NCBI RefSeq assembly: GCF_027580225.2
Contig: NC_073355.2
Location: 18,631,001 to 18,695,000, forward strand
Source: Misgurnus anguillicaudatus
Lineage: Eukaryota; Chordata; Actinopteri; Cypriniformes; Cobitidae
Direction of reading: 5' to 3'
DNA length: 64,000 bases
The notes below the pieces were generated by a model. That model saw only the letters and a list, made by a program, of their open reading frames with translations, made no database searches and was not told where the DNA came from. Below are positions 1-46,822 of this stretch, in pieces; position 1 is the stretch's first letter; each line of letters starts with the position of its first letter. A program made the translations under genes and the position numbers.

Positions 1-117
1 TAAATACAAATTACATTACATTTTTTTCAAAGGCTTTAAAATACAAAATACAAAATACTATTTTGTATTTCAAATACGTATTTTAAGTACATGAATTTGA
101 AATACTGCCTATTCCTG
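1..117. repeat. Right end of a hAT-like element (cut by window edge)
   Basis: An AT-rich stretch built from ATACAAAATAC-type words ends in aaatactgcctattcctg. That resembles the terminus (CAGGGATGGGC on the other strand) of a common fish hAT non-autonomous family, by recall. Only the last part is in the window, so no target duplication can be tested. Confidence 0.4.
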
Positions 118-476
118 ACTACAGACACGTGAAAATGCGTCACTTAAACGCTCAAAACTTTTCGAGCTGTTTTCACAAACTGTCTTGTTTCTTTCTTACG
201 ATATCTGCGCTACTCATCTGACCAACGGTGAGCTCGAACTGCTTCACTGCAGAAGCTGCCTTGGAGGCTCCGCTGAGGGCTTAAACCAGTAACAAGCATT
301 TTGATTGGTCGTTTTTGTGAACCAATCATATTCTTTCTGCCCTCAGAACATGGTTGAGTAAGGAAAACTCCTATCTACTCACGGCGCACTGCTTGTCATC
401 CATCTTTGTTGGTCCTCTAGTTCGCTAGGTGGCGTTGTCACTAAATGAACTGAATCAATACCAGGTTAATACCAGG
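118..476. repeat. Fragment of the interspersed repeat also seen at 47-49 and 52-53 kb
   Basis: It shares the words agacacgtgaaaatgcgtca, ctcaaaacttttcgagctg and gtgagctcgaactgc with the repeats at about 47.2, 47.9, 48.4 and 52.3 kb. The second half (about 300-476) matches nothing else I recognised here. No coding potential seen. Confidence 0.5.
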
Positions 477-480
477 TTAA

Positions 481-945
481 AGGGGTCATATGATGAAAAT
501 GTTAGCATTGCCACTTTGTAGGTGCGAGCAAAAATAGGTCATTGAAATTTGGCTTTCATTATGATGTCATAAGGATATCTTATTAGAATAATACCGCCCC
601 CTAAATCTGAACTCTCCAACCACTGCACTGCCGTTTAGTGCAGAGAGAAAGAGAGAGAAAAGAAGGACTTGACAGCACAATTGAGTTTGAATTACAACAA
701 ACCACCATCATTGTGATCAGTGTTTGAACTTTATCCGCTCATTTGCATTTTAAAAAACACACCCAAAACGACACATTTTTGGACTTGACAGCACAATAGA
801 GTTTCAATTACAACAAACCACCATCAATGTGATCAGTGTTTGCACTTCATCCGCTCATTTGCATTTTAAAAAACACACCCAAAACGACACATTTTTGCTC
901 AAACCTACAAAGTGGCAATGCTAACATTTTCATCATATGACCCCT
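481..945 (+). mobile_element. TTAA-flanked MITE, family M1 (465 bp)
   Basis: The terminal inverted repeat AGGGGTCATATGATGAAAAT is mirrored exactly at the right end, and TTAA flanks both sides (477-480, 946-949). The inside holds two tandem copies of a ~118-bp unit. TTAA duplications with AGGGG ends fit non-autonomous Kolobok or piggyBac elements (family knowledge); no transposase is encoded. Confidence 0.85.
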
Positions 946-1435
946 TTAATATTGAAAAAATATTGAAATTTCAACAAATCGCCATTATTGTGACCAGTGT
1001 TTGCTTTAGTTGGGTCATTGACTCTTGACATTAACTAAGTAATTTTTTCTTTTCTTGATTTAGGGGCGGTTTCCCGGACCAGGATTAGCTTAATCCAGGA
1101 CTAGGCCTTAGTTTAATTAGGAAATATAACTAGTTTTAAACAACATGCATTACTAAAAACATTACCTGTGTGCATCTTGAAGTAAAACAAAGGGCCCAGA
1201 GGGCTATTTCATAAAACTCGCTTGGAAAAGCGAGGATTAAAGTTACACACTCGACTAGAATTAACCTAACAAATGAGGCGAGGCTAAAGCGGTTTCAAAA
1301 AAGGCAAATGAAGCTTACGCAATCCAACTAATGTGATCCAGATTTCCCTAGTCAAGATAATTGCGCGTGCACTCTATTCTTGAGCAGCCCTAGAGGTCGA
1401 GTGTGGATCAAATCGATCAAAGTTAAAGAGAAAGT
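946..1435. other. No gene; repeat remnants
   Basis: About 950-1065 holds one copy of the shared box (gccattattgtgaccagtg, then tttgctttagttgggtcatt). About 1066-1205 starts with ggggcggtttcccggacc and is half of the MITE family seen at 15250-16012. About 1206-1435 is unclassified; I see no ORF in it. Confidence 0.5.
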
Positions 1436-2088
1436 GGTAATTTTTTATAAAAATGTATGAAAATGTACTTCTGACTGAAAATTATAATACTGCTGCAATA
1501 AACAAACCCATAAAATAGTTGGAAAGTCCTTATGGATTAAATCCTTGAATGCAGAAACTAAATTTAAATATATTGTCTTATTTTAAAGCGATCACATGAA
1601 AGCGTAAAATACCGACAGAATTGATGGCCTAGTGGTAGTGCTCTCAGCAGCGCATGCTGGGATCCGGGTTTCGATCCCCGTCAAAGCTCTTGGGTCTTTG
1701 CTTTGCTAATTTTTATATACTGTACTTTTTAAAAATAACACAAATCTTAACTTTTAAAAGACAATTTGTAGTTTACTAAGTAACCTATATAATACATATT
1801 TAGCAGATGAATGATTTTAATACATTTACAGTAACTTTAAATGTAACTTAAATTTATTTTTTATTTTTTTGGGGGTACATTTCAAAAGCAGCAACTTGAG
1901 TGGACAATAAAGTAACAGGTGAAAATAAAATATAAATATATTGTTCATAAGAAGTGTAGTTGATTTAAGCATAATCATATGCTAGAAGAAGTGTCTAATC
2001 TTATTATGTTAGCTGCCAAAGATGTTGACTGGCAGTGAGGAGAGCACTGTCATCTATCAGCAGCACAGCTTTACTCCTGCAGATGAAC
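1436..2088 (+). repeat. Segment present again in direct orientation at 56830-58296
   Basis: The two tracts run side by side from about 1436 and 56830. They share the tRNA-like box, the block around gctttgctaatttttatata and the whole segment up to cagatgaac. Differences are single bases plus a 921-bp insertion in the second copy. The match ends at 2088 because the second copy is interrupted there by the DIRS element. It may be an interspersed repeat or part of a tandem segmental duplication with about 55-56 kb spacing. Confidence 0.75.
1618..1687 (+). pseudogene. tRNA-like sequence (degenerate; possible SINE head)
   Basis: An A-box-like TGGCCTAGTGG and a B-box-like GGGTTTCGATCC (one extra T in the loop) lie about 40 bases apart. 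A five-pair stem (tcagc / gctgg) encloses a seven-base loop in the anticodon position, but base 33 is not T. The acceptor ends pair poorly here. The paralogue at 56951-56977 keeps a perfect GGTTCGATCCC but has lost its 5' half. Best read as a tRNA-derived pseudogene or SINE promoter rather than a working tRNA. Confidence 0.5.
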
Positions 2089-3171
2089 TGTTCTTCAAAG
2101 AACAAAATGGGGTCACTGAGAGCATGGTGGGTGAACAGCATATGCATTTCTGAATTTACAGTAGTACAAGAAATGATTGTGTAAAATCATATATGTTACA
2201 CATATTCTTGACCAATCATTATTACTTGACATGTTACTCAAAAATTTTTGATGGCAAATTATGTGTGCGTTATAGAGTCACAAGTCATCATGTTAAACCC
2301 TGGGAGTATGAGAGATTTTAAACCACTGTTTTAATATCACACTGTTAAAAAAATCAGCTGTAGTTATGCAGCTGTTTGCCAGTAACTTATGTAGATTTAA
2401 AGGTTTATTATTTACTGGCAACAGTTTGTTCAAAGTTAAATCAACATTAAACATTAACAAGTCTATGATTTTACAGCATAAAACTATAAAATAACAGCCT
2501 CATGCAAAGTATTTTGTGAACCAGAAATCCTCATGAACCTTTTTCTTTTGTTTCCTTCATATTTTGGTTCCCAGAATGCTTTGCATGAGGCTGTTATTCT
2601 GTAAATAAAAAGACTTGTTAATGTTTAATGTTCATTTAACTTTGAACAAACTGTTGCCAGTAAATAACATACATATAAATCTACAGTAAGTTACAGCTGA
2701 CAGTAATACTGTAAGTTCTACATAATTTTTTAACAGTGTAGTGTTAGGTGTTGAATAGATAAAGTTTTATGAATGGTTACAGGGTGAGGATCAGTTGAAG
2801 AAAAGCCTGAGGTATAAGCACATTATACTGTAAGTCTACAGTACAAGCCTTGTGAGCTGAAAAAATGATTGCAGGACACTAACAATCTTCTCTGTGATAA
2901 AAAAGAATTTTAACTCATTACAACAAAATGCCAAGAGCATACCATCACATAATTATATTGTATTCCTTCATTGTATTCCATGCAGACACCATAGTTTTTT
3001 TATTTCAAGAAAAATGTAACAACTACAGAAAGATACAAATACTGTAGATCTTTAAAATAATGTGCATTTTTATGCACACCAAGCATAAAAAAATTAAATG
3101 ACTGTACTTGACTTTGTGTGTTGTATATTTAAATTAAATTTACTCTTTGTGTGACAGACAATCTGAATAAA

Positions 3172-3222
<51 letters not shown>

Positions 3223-4014
3223 TTCAAAGTTAAGTTGAAACTGATCACTTTTTGTGAAGATGTCAAGATGATATAAAACTAAGCTGCTTTACATGATTAT
3301 GTGGATCCATTTTTGATAAATAGAATTGTTTTGGTTTGTAAATACACTGTGACAAGACAAACAGAAAAAAAATTTTCACACAGCCAAAGAAAACTTACCA
3401 TTAAAACACAAAAGTCAATGACCCAACTAAAGCAAACACCGATCACAGTAATGGTGATTTTTTTGAAATTTCAATATTTTTTCAATATTAATGGAGGGTG
3501 CAAACGTGATAATGATTCAATGGTATTAACGTTGACAAATCAATGATTTTTAACATTGTTTCAATGGTTGCATGCTATCTGGGTTCTCACTAAAACATTT
3601 TACACTGCAATCACTTGTTTGATAAATGCTAAACACAGGCAGGCAAACGTCGACCACAACTACAACACAGTTGTTATCAAGTAAACACAACAACTGAAAA
3701 TTGTACACACTTTTTTCTAATGGTATTTTTTACCTGTTGTGTGGATTGGAAACAGTTTGAGAGGCAGATGAAGAGTATGAGGAAGAGCAGGGCACCAGAG
3801 ACAATGCAACTGGCAAAATTTGCAGTTGGATTGCTTACAGTAATATTGAAAACTTACTATTATTTGCAGTACTTACAATGAAGTATTCACTATATTCACT
3901 GAACTAAACTTGTGATTAAAGTAATACAGATTTGTAACAATGTTTTTCAAATGTTTACAATAAACATGTATTTTTTTCTGTAAGCAGATGTCCTGGATGT
4001 TGTGTTTTCTATAA
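2013..4014 (+). CDS. Putative multi-exon gene of unknown product
   Basis: I do not recognise this protein. Exon-like pieces: 2013-2126 (after ttatgttag, ending ATG|GTGGGT; reads LPKMLTGSEESTVIYQQ, then HSFTPADELFFKEQNG); 2783-2811 (after gttacag, reads GEDQLKKSL, donor AG|GTATAAG); 3756-3839 (after ggaaacag, reads FERQMKSMRKSRAPE, then TMQLAKFAVGLLT, donor ACA|GTAATA); 3988-4014 (after a pyrimidine-rich ttttttctgtaagcag, reads MSWMLCFL, then stop). The 2783 and 3756 pieces do not join in phase, so an exon is missing or the model is wrong. The first exon is duplicated at about 58220-58296 with two amino-acid changes (S to N, V to G), where the DIRS element cuts it. It could be host or transposon-derived. 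Confidence 0.3.
2340..2738. mobile_element. Fold-back TIR element with CACTGTTAAAAAA ends
   Basis: CACTGTTAAAAAAATC at the left is mirrored by attttttaacagtg at the right. Long arms (tttactggcaacagtttgtt and its complement) meet around 2530-2580, where ttcccagaatgctttgcatg occurs. TA follows the right end; the left flank is CA, probably a mutated TA. Same type as 44040-44246. It lies in a presumed intron of the 2.0-4.0 kb gene. Confidence 0.65.
3174..3219. repeat. (AT)n microsatellite
   Basis: Uninterrupted AT dinucleotides for about 22 units, following an A-run. Confidence 0.95.
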
Positions 4015-4939
4015 GGTAGTGTCTAATGGAGGCTGTGTAGTGTTTTATATTTTAGACTTATGTGTTTATGATTTGAAAGCTTAGTTTGATTTTGAGTGTG
4101 GTGAGCTGCGGCTAGGTTGGGTAGCCTTTCTGTGTAGAGTTTGCATGTTCTCCCTGTGTCAGCATGGGTTTACTCTAGGTACTCTGGTTTCCTCCCACAG
4201 GCCAAAAAACATTCAAGTTAGGCAAATTGGAGATGTCAAAATCCCCCAACCTTTGTCTGGATTAACTTGTCTGAATAAACTTGTGTATGAATTAATAATA
4301 ATAATGCATTTTATTTTATGGCGCCTTTCAGAACACCCAAGGTCACCTTACAAAAGAAAAAATTATAAAAATATACAAGTCACTGCATAAGACAAAACAC
4401 ACATCAAAGAAACAGCATCAGGCCCGGCGCTATGAGGGGGAAAAAGGGGGCATTGCCCCCTCAGATCTGATTTGTGCCCCCTCTGTTTCATTTTTGTATT
4501 CATGGTTACAAATAAAATGTTCAACATTTGAGTTAAATAATAATTTAACCTTATCCCCATATGGGATTTAGAATGTTCAGTAACGTGACATTACTGCCAG
4601 ATTCAAACGTCTTTCGCGTTGGTTGACGCTGAGCCAGAAGGACGAGTCATATAGTGCAGTGTTTTCAACCTCATAATGTTTATTTTAGATTTCAGACATT
4701 TAAATATACATAAGCACTGGTAAAACAATAGCCTACATTTAGTTTGTAAAATACACACTGATGTCTATGGAAGCGGCAATAAAAATCTATTCAAATAAGA
4801 TAGTAATTTGCTAATAATAAATAAAAAATAATTTTCAAATAATAATAATAATTTGCCGACGTGTGTTATTCATATCAGACAAACACAGTGAAAGTAACTA
4901 TAAAGTTTACTCTACTGTTATAAAGGTTATAATGATAGC
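4015..4939. other. No gene; retroposon-tail fragments
   Basis: About 4130-4230 carries the gagtttgcatgttctcc ... ggtttcctcccaca block common in vertebrate retroposon tails (recalled). About 4285-4360 carries aataataatgcattttatt followed by ggcgcctttcagaacacc, another widespread fish repeat word. About 4425-4510 is a G/C-run patch (cattgccccctcagatc). The rest is AT-rich with no coding signal. Confidence 0.4.
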
Positions 4940-5345
4940 TACCCAGCCAGCAGTGCTTGGTAAGGCAAATGTAGGCCCCATATGGGCTTGCAATATTGGC
5001 CCGAAGCTGGTCTTGCACCCGGGTTTCATGCTGGCCCCATCTGACTTAGCCCACATGAACCTTCTGTAGAAACTAAAGCCAATGTGGACTAAACCAAAGT
5101 CAAGTATGGGTGTGGTTGGGTTGAAGAAGTGATGAACTTAATTAGATAATGAAGAGATGAACGAAGTGATGATTGACCATTAATGATAAACACCTGCTGT
5201 TAATAAACAGAATCACTAAAGAAAGATGAACAAGAAGATAATAAAGACAAAAGACCAGCAGAACCACAACAACTACAAAAACTAAATAAACATTTCTTGG
5301 TGGAGCTAATGTAGACTGCAAAATCCCCAGAGTTAAATTAATATT
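4940..5345 (+). mobile_element. Left arm of a G-family element (TACCCAGCC end)
   Basis: It starts TACCCAGCCAGCAGTGCTTG and runs through ccccatatgggcttgcaat and the arm ending tggagctaatgtagac, then gcaaaatccccagagtt. The complete G-family relative is 29553-34313. A matching right terminus on the opposite strand lies at 56627-56722 and shares the subfamily word acccgggtgcaagac. No right end is seen nearby, so this copy is truncated or extremely extended. Confidence 0.6.
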
Positions 5346-6539
5346 AACACTGCTTAATGTTTATATAGATCCACACTACAGAGTGTTAAAAAAGTAACAC
5401 TTGAAGCATTTTACATCTTACATCTTACTTTTAGAGTTATTCCCAGTGTAAACAGCCCCACTGTGTGTGTTATCTCAGTGAGGGTTGTGTATAGTGTTTG
5501 GCTGCACTGAGCTGTTTTGAGTCATGTGTTTAGAGTTGTGTTGCTTGAAGTGAGTTTTGCAGGTGATATGTACAGTTTAGCTCACGTGACTTTTGGTATT
5601 GCAGACTGTAGTTAGAGTTTTGCACATGTAGCTCCTGTTGTGCCCACTGTCGTTTAGCAATCGAAAAAAACTGTAATACATTTAAGTGATTTTAAATATA
5701 TGAAATATTGCTGCAGTAAAACAAATTCATGAGGTGACTTTTAGAGGTTTTTAGAAAGAATGATTTATTAAATGACTTTGCAAATAAGTTTTTAATTGTA
5801 TAGATGGCTAAAAGAAATTAAATACAAACATTCAAAACATTCAAAAATAAATACAACTGTGACAATGACCACATCACAATTATACAGATGATCTAGAAAC
5901 ACAAGACAATCTGAAAGAGCAATTTCTCTCATTTTCCTGATATTGTCAGAATACAGTGATTAGTCCCTTATACTATTTAATTGTCTTGATATTACCATAA
6001 TAATAGGCGCACTTCTAGTAAGACAATCGTACACTGAAAAAACAGTAAGTAGAATTTACTATATTTTTAAATTGTAAGTTTTTGCAAAAAGTATTTTTCA
6101 CACACATTTCACAATGTTGGTAACAATTCTATACATAATATTTTTAATTACTTTTAATCAGTTACTTCTTTGATTTTATTTATTTGAAATTGTAATATCT
6201 CTTTGTTAGCTATTTATTATATCACATTATAATGAATAAGTCAAAAGAGACAAGTCTCCTTACTAATATTAGTACAGTTATTGCTCAATGACTGAATTAA
6301 AACACACTTTCTGATTTGCACACATCACCTACAGTCTATACACACGCACCACTCTTCTGAATGATGGCAACCACAAAACTCAAAGAAGAAACACAAACTC
6401 TTCTAAATCTAAAAGATAAATGAACATTAACAAGTCTTTTTTTTCTAATTAAAAACACATAGAATAGCGTTTCATTTTTTAATTTTACTCCGTGGGTCAA
6501 ATTAGACAAACATGCCCTGAAAAGTTGAAAGCCCCTGTA
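5346..6539. other. No gene; AT-rich repeat-derived sequence
   Basis: About 5346-5450 is an inner arm of the palindromic family (gagtgttaaaaaagtaacac). The remainder is AT-rich. A gtacactgaaaaaacagtaa terminus-like word occurs near 6030. No convincing ORF or RNA gene. Confidence 0.4.
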
Positions 6540-6653
6540 CACAGCAAAAAGTCCAGTGTTAAATGAACTCTCACAGAGTTGATTTCAACACTTTTTCAGA
6601 GTTTATAAAATAAATTTTTGGTTTCCCGGAAGTGCATATTATGTGATATTTAA

Positions 6654-7093
6654 AGGTGACATATTATGAGATTTGTTTTAAGATGTAAACTAAGTCTTAA
6701 TCTAGGTCTGAGCAAAAGTGTGCCGTTTTGGGTGTGTCATTTAAAATGCAAATGAGCAGATGAAGTGCAAACACTGATCACAATGATGGTGGTTTGTTGC
6801 AATTGAAACTCAATTGTGCTGTCAATTATTTTTTCTCTCTCTCTTTCTCTTTGCACTAAATGGTTGTGCTGTGGTTGGATAGTGCAGATAAAGGGGGCGG
6901 TATTGCCTTATTCTGACATCACAATAGGAGCCAAATTACAATGACCTATTTTTTCACATGCTTGCAGAGAAGGGTTTACCAAAACTAAGTTACTGTGTTG
7001 ATCTTTTTCACATTTTCTAGGTTGATAGAAGCAGTGGGGACACAATTATAGCACTTAAACATGGAAAAGTCAGATTTTCATAATATGTCCCCT
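6654..7093 (+). mobile_element. TTAA-flanked MITE, family M2
   Basis: Ends AGGTGACATATTATGAG and tcataatatgtcccct with TTAA on both sides. It shares the ATGCAAATGAGC core and the GGGGGCGG box with the other M elements. Confidence 0.85.
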
Positions 7094-7198
7094 TTAAGTT
7101 TATAACACTATATAGATAAATTTTTACAGCATGTTTAAATTGCCACTTTAGTCACAGTTACATGATTAGTTTCAAACATACACTGCTGGCGTTCATAT

Positions 7199-8312
7199 TA
7201 GTGATGAGCGAGTCACTCGAAACTCGGATCATTTAACCCGATCCCTAAAATGACTCGAGAACCATGAGTCCTTAGTGACCATTAACCCGAGTCAGTTGAG
7301 TCCTCTCAGATTTTGCTTTAAAAATTAGAAATTGGATCAAACACAAAGCTCTTCAAATGTTTACAACAGAATTACAACACATAACTCTACATAAGCTGCC
7401 ATATGTTCTATAACTTGCAACAATGAGTGAATTTACATCACCAAATGTCGACTGGGGGTACCGAGTGAGCCAAAAGCTCACTTGTAATATTCTGCAGCTC
7501 CAAGTCCGAGTACAAAGGGATGCGTGCGGCGCGCGCGACAATGAGTTGGTCAGCGGCTCGGGGATTCACACAGAGAGTGACTCAACTCATAGAGCTTGAA
7601 TCCGACGAGCCTTGCTCGTGTTATTAACCCACTGACTCATGTAGGCTAATCTGTTGCAATATTTGACTGGCACAATGTTTTGGGTAGAAGCTGCAAATGT
7701 TTAAACATTTTAAATACGAGGACTGTTGCAGCAGTGCTGCTGTAAAGATCCGCCACCGACGGACATACACGGCTCCTCTTGTTGACTGAGTCACTCAGAG
7801 TGACGTGAGTGGTTCACTCACAGGACCTGTGCAGGAGCGGGCGAGCGGCTCTGTCTGGGACTCACTCACAAGATCATGTTCTTGCGCAGATGAGTGACTG
7901 TGTGGCTGCATTAACGGAAGCCTATCATGGATCTTGTAAGTCAATCTGAAACAGGACATGTTCCTCTCACGTCCCAATTCAACAAAGCCTCACATCTTTT
8001 AAACGTGGTGTTGATATATTTGTCGTTATGAAAAGAAACTAAACACAAACACACCGAACTTTTACAATTATGATATTGATAATGTTACCACGGACATGCA
8101 TGTTTTTTTTACAAGTTCCTCAGGTCACATGAGCCCTTTTTTGCGAGCAGAGGAGTCGTAGACACGCTGAGTTGCTTGGTTGCATTAGTATTAGCGATTG
8201 GAACTGGGAGATTTTGACCAAGTGATTCAAGTGACTCACACAACCCGGATCATATTAGTGAGTGTCTCAGATTAACCTGAATCTTTAAAAAGATCCGGGT
8301 TGACCATCACTA
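7199..8312. mobile_element. hAT-type element (1,114 bp) with perfect 8-bp target duplication
   Basis: Ends TAGTGATGAGCGAG and gaccatcacta. The 8-bp direct repeat GTTCATAT flanks it exactly (7191-7198, 8313-8320). The interior repeats actcg / cgagt words and encodes no transposase. TAGNGATG ends with 8-bp duplications are hAT hallmarks (family knowledge). The related elements at 19782 and 55056 have the same architecture. Confidence 0.88.
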
Positions 8313-8796
8313 GTTCATATGCATGTGCTGTAAACACCTGTGTAAAAATTTAACATTTGTAATATTGCTTTGGAGGACCATGCAAAAATGTGCTGTTTTT
8401 AAGTGCATTCATTACAGTGCAAATGATCCAATAAAATGCAAACACTGATCGCAATGATGGTGACTTTAAATGAAACAGCCAACAAACTTTACAAGTAAGA
8501 TGTAAAATGCAGCTTTAGGTTTCAAACAGAGATGGTGATAGAGAGGATAAAGTTACATATTGCATTACAATTTTTTTAACTGTTTTACTTCCCATTTAAT
8601 CTGCAGGACACATGAAAAGAGAAGACTGAAATGTGTGGGCGGAGTGTAGTCACATCTCTAATGAGTTGAGTTAAAACTGACATGATTAACTCTGTCAATG
8701 AACTCCAACTCAAAACAACAATTTACTCGTTAGGTGTTGAATTCAACTCAGAGGTTTTACACTGAAATTTTAACTCTTGCTGTGTATAAAGTTATA

Positions 8797-44462
<35,666 letters not shown>

Positions 44463-44548
44463 GACCAGTAGTTTAATAAAAACCTGTCTGAGATACTTTT
44501 GGTGGAGGATGAAGATTCACTTTGGTACACATTATTGTCATTTGCTCT

Positions 44549-44556
44549 TATTTATA
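44549..44556 (-). promoter_or_regulatory. TATA box of the 5-HT3-like gene
   Basis: Minus-strand TATAAATA, about 90 bp before the ATG, with an E-box CAGGTG about 25-30 bp further upstream. Transcription would start near 44520, leaving a ~60-nt leader. Confidence 0.55.
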
Positions 44557-44620
44557 CACTGTGAGTGACAAACACGCTCCACCTGCTGCCTGCTGTCATC
44601 AGCAAAATCCCCGGTGTTAA

Positions 44621-45085
44621 AGGGGTCATATGATGAAAATGTTAGCATTGCCACTTTGTAGGTGTGAGCAAAAATAGGTCATTGAAATTTGGCTTTCATT
44701 ATGATGTCATAAGGATATCTTATTAGAATAATACCGCCCCCTAAATCTGAACTCTCCAACCACTGCACTGCCGTTTAGTGCAGAGAGAAAGAGAGAGAAA
44801 AGAAGGACTTGACAGCACAATTGAGTTTGAATTACAACAAACCACCATCATTGTGATCAGTGTTTGAACTTTATCCGCTCATTTGCATTTTAAAAAACAC
44901 ACCCAAAACGACACATTTTTGGACTTGACAGCACAATAGAGTTTCAATTACAACAAACCACCATCATTGTGATCAGTGTTTGCACTTCATCCGCTCATTT
45001 GCATTTTAAAAAACACACCCAAAACGACACATTTTTGCTCAAACCTACAAAGTGGCAATGCTAACATTTTCATCATATGACCCCT
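44621..45085 (+). mobile_element. TTAA-flanked MITE, family M1 (465 bp)
   Basis: TTAA at 44617-44620 and 45086-45089; it shares the right TTAA with the next element. Confidence 0.9.
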
Positions 45086-45089
45086 TTAA

Positions 45090-45526
45090 AGGGGACATAT
45101 TATGAGATTTTTTTTAAGATGAAAACTAAGTCTAAAATAGGTCTGAGCAAAAGTGTGCCGTTTTGGGTGTGTCATTTAAAATGCAAATGAGCGGATGAAG
45201 TGCAACCACTGATCACAATGATGGTGGTTTGTTGCAATTGAAACTCAATTGTGCTGTGAAATATCTCATCTCTCCCTTCCTCTCCACACTAAACGGTTGT
45301 GCCTTGGCTGGACAGTGCAGACAAAGGGGGCGGCACTACCCTATTCTGACATCACAATAAGGGCCAAATTACAATGATCCATTTTTCACATGCTTGCAGA
45401 AAATGGTTTACCAAAACTAAGTTATTGGGTTGATTTTTTAAATATTTTCTAGGTTGATAGAAGCACTGGGGACACAATTATAGCACTTAAACATGGAAAA
45501 AGTCAGATTTTCATAATATGTCCCCT
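45090..45526 (+). mobile_element. TTAA-flanked MITE, family M2, back-to-back with M1
   Basis: Starts immediately after the shared TTAA (45086-45089); right TTAA at 45527-45530. The middle is more diverged (tctctcccttcctctccac). Confidence 0.88.
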
Positions 45527-46766
45527 TTAAATTAACACCGGCTCTGTGTTTATATGGGTACCACCAGCAGGGTGTTTAAAGTAACACTGAAGCAGTGTTG
45601 GAGTTAATAAGATACTTTAGCAATCATTTGAGTGATTATTTGATTATTGAAGACACTTGGTGATAATGAGCCAAACTACAACTACAACTTGCAGTCACTG
45701 CCTTCGATAAAATCAACTGAAAAGACATCTCTCTTATTACAAACCAGACTGACTTTTGTCTACTTTGAAATTGTTTGGTCACCATTATGGTGATCTGTGG
45801 TTCCTTTAGTTGGGCAGTTTGACTCTTTTGTTTTCCTTTTGAGGTCTTTGCAACAGTGTTTATTGAACACATTATTTGTTGTAAAGATTGTTAAAGCAAA
45901 GTTCATAAAGTTTTTATAACAGAGATTGTAGATTAAAGTAAATTGTTTACACAGTCAAAAAATTCAGTATTCATGGAGAATAAAATGTTGATCAAATATA
46001 TATTCTCTATTGGTTTTAACTTACAGAGCTTTTCAATGTTTATTGTTAAATACTTGCCGGAAAGATTTTATTGTGCCTCACGTGCAGATATCATGAATCA
46101 CCCCATTAATCGCAACAATGGTGACATAATTTATGTTGCAATGCATGATGGGAGTCATGAGTTTAATACTATGGTGGATCCCAGCATGCTTTGCAACATT
46201 ATGTTTGTCACCATGGTTGCGTTTAATGGGGTGATTCATGATATCTGCACATGAGGCAAAAAATATAAAATTTGAAAAGCTTGATCCAAGGAAAGCTGTT
46301 ACTGAAATCCAATAGAGAATAATATACATATGATCAACATCTAATTTTCTATGAATACTGAATTTTTTGACTGTGTAAACAATTTATTTAAATCTATAAT
46401 CGCTGTTATAAAAACTATATAAACTTTGTTTTAACAACCTTGTTTGTGTTTAATAAACACTGTTGCAAAGACCTCAAAGGCAGAAGCAAGGGTCAACCCA
46501 CCCAACTAAAGGAAACACAGATCAACATAACGGTGACCAAACAATTTCAAAGTAGACAAAAGTCAGTCTGGTTTATAATAAGAGAGATGTCTTTTCAGTT
46601 GATTTTATCTAAGGCAGTGACTGGAAGTTGTAGTTCTGCTCATTATCACCAGGTGTCTTCAATAATCAAATAATCACTCAAATGATTGCTTAATTATCTA
46701 ATTAACTCCAACACTGCTTTGGTGTTACTTTTAACACCCTGCTGGTGGTACCCATATAAACAGGGT

Positions 46767-46822
46767 GACTATGATAGGGCGGAACCAATCTTCTCTGCTT
46801 TTGGTTCCGCCCTATCATAGTC
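46767..46822. repeat. Perfect 22-bp inverted repeat (hairpin, 12-base loop)
   Basis: gactatgatagggcggaacc (plus aa) pairs without mismatch with ttggttccgccctatcatag (plus tc) across loop tcttctctgctt. It sits exactly at the break of the I-family palindrome. Confidence 0.9.

Larger units (their letters stand above)
6540..8784. mobile_element. I-family TA-flanked palindromic element (with nested insertions)
   Basis: The left end CACAGCAAAAAGTCCAGTG is preceded by TA (6538-6539) and the right end ctcttgctgtg is followed by TA (8785-8786). It contains an M2 MITE (6654-7093) and a hAT element (7199-8312). Its right end lies 12 bp from the stop codon of the 5-HT3-like gene, so that gene's 3' UTR must be repeat-derived. 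Confidence 0.65.
44600..46766. mobile_element. I-family palindrome just upstream of the receptor promoter, right end lost
   Basis: CAGCAAAATCCCCGGTGTTAA, then two MITEs, attaacaccggctctgtg, and arms with ccaccagcagggtg / caccctgctggtgg. Centre at about 46130-46210 (gcaatgcatgatgggagtca / gatcccagcatgctttgcaa). The right arm stops at cccatataaacagg, where the 46767 hairpin follows. Confidence 0.75.

Noticed and set aside
45943..46329. Two mirrored ORFs (about 83-103 codons) across the palindrome centre
   Set aside because: They are reverse images of each other produced by the palindrome, not genes.
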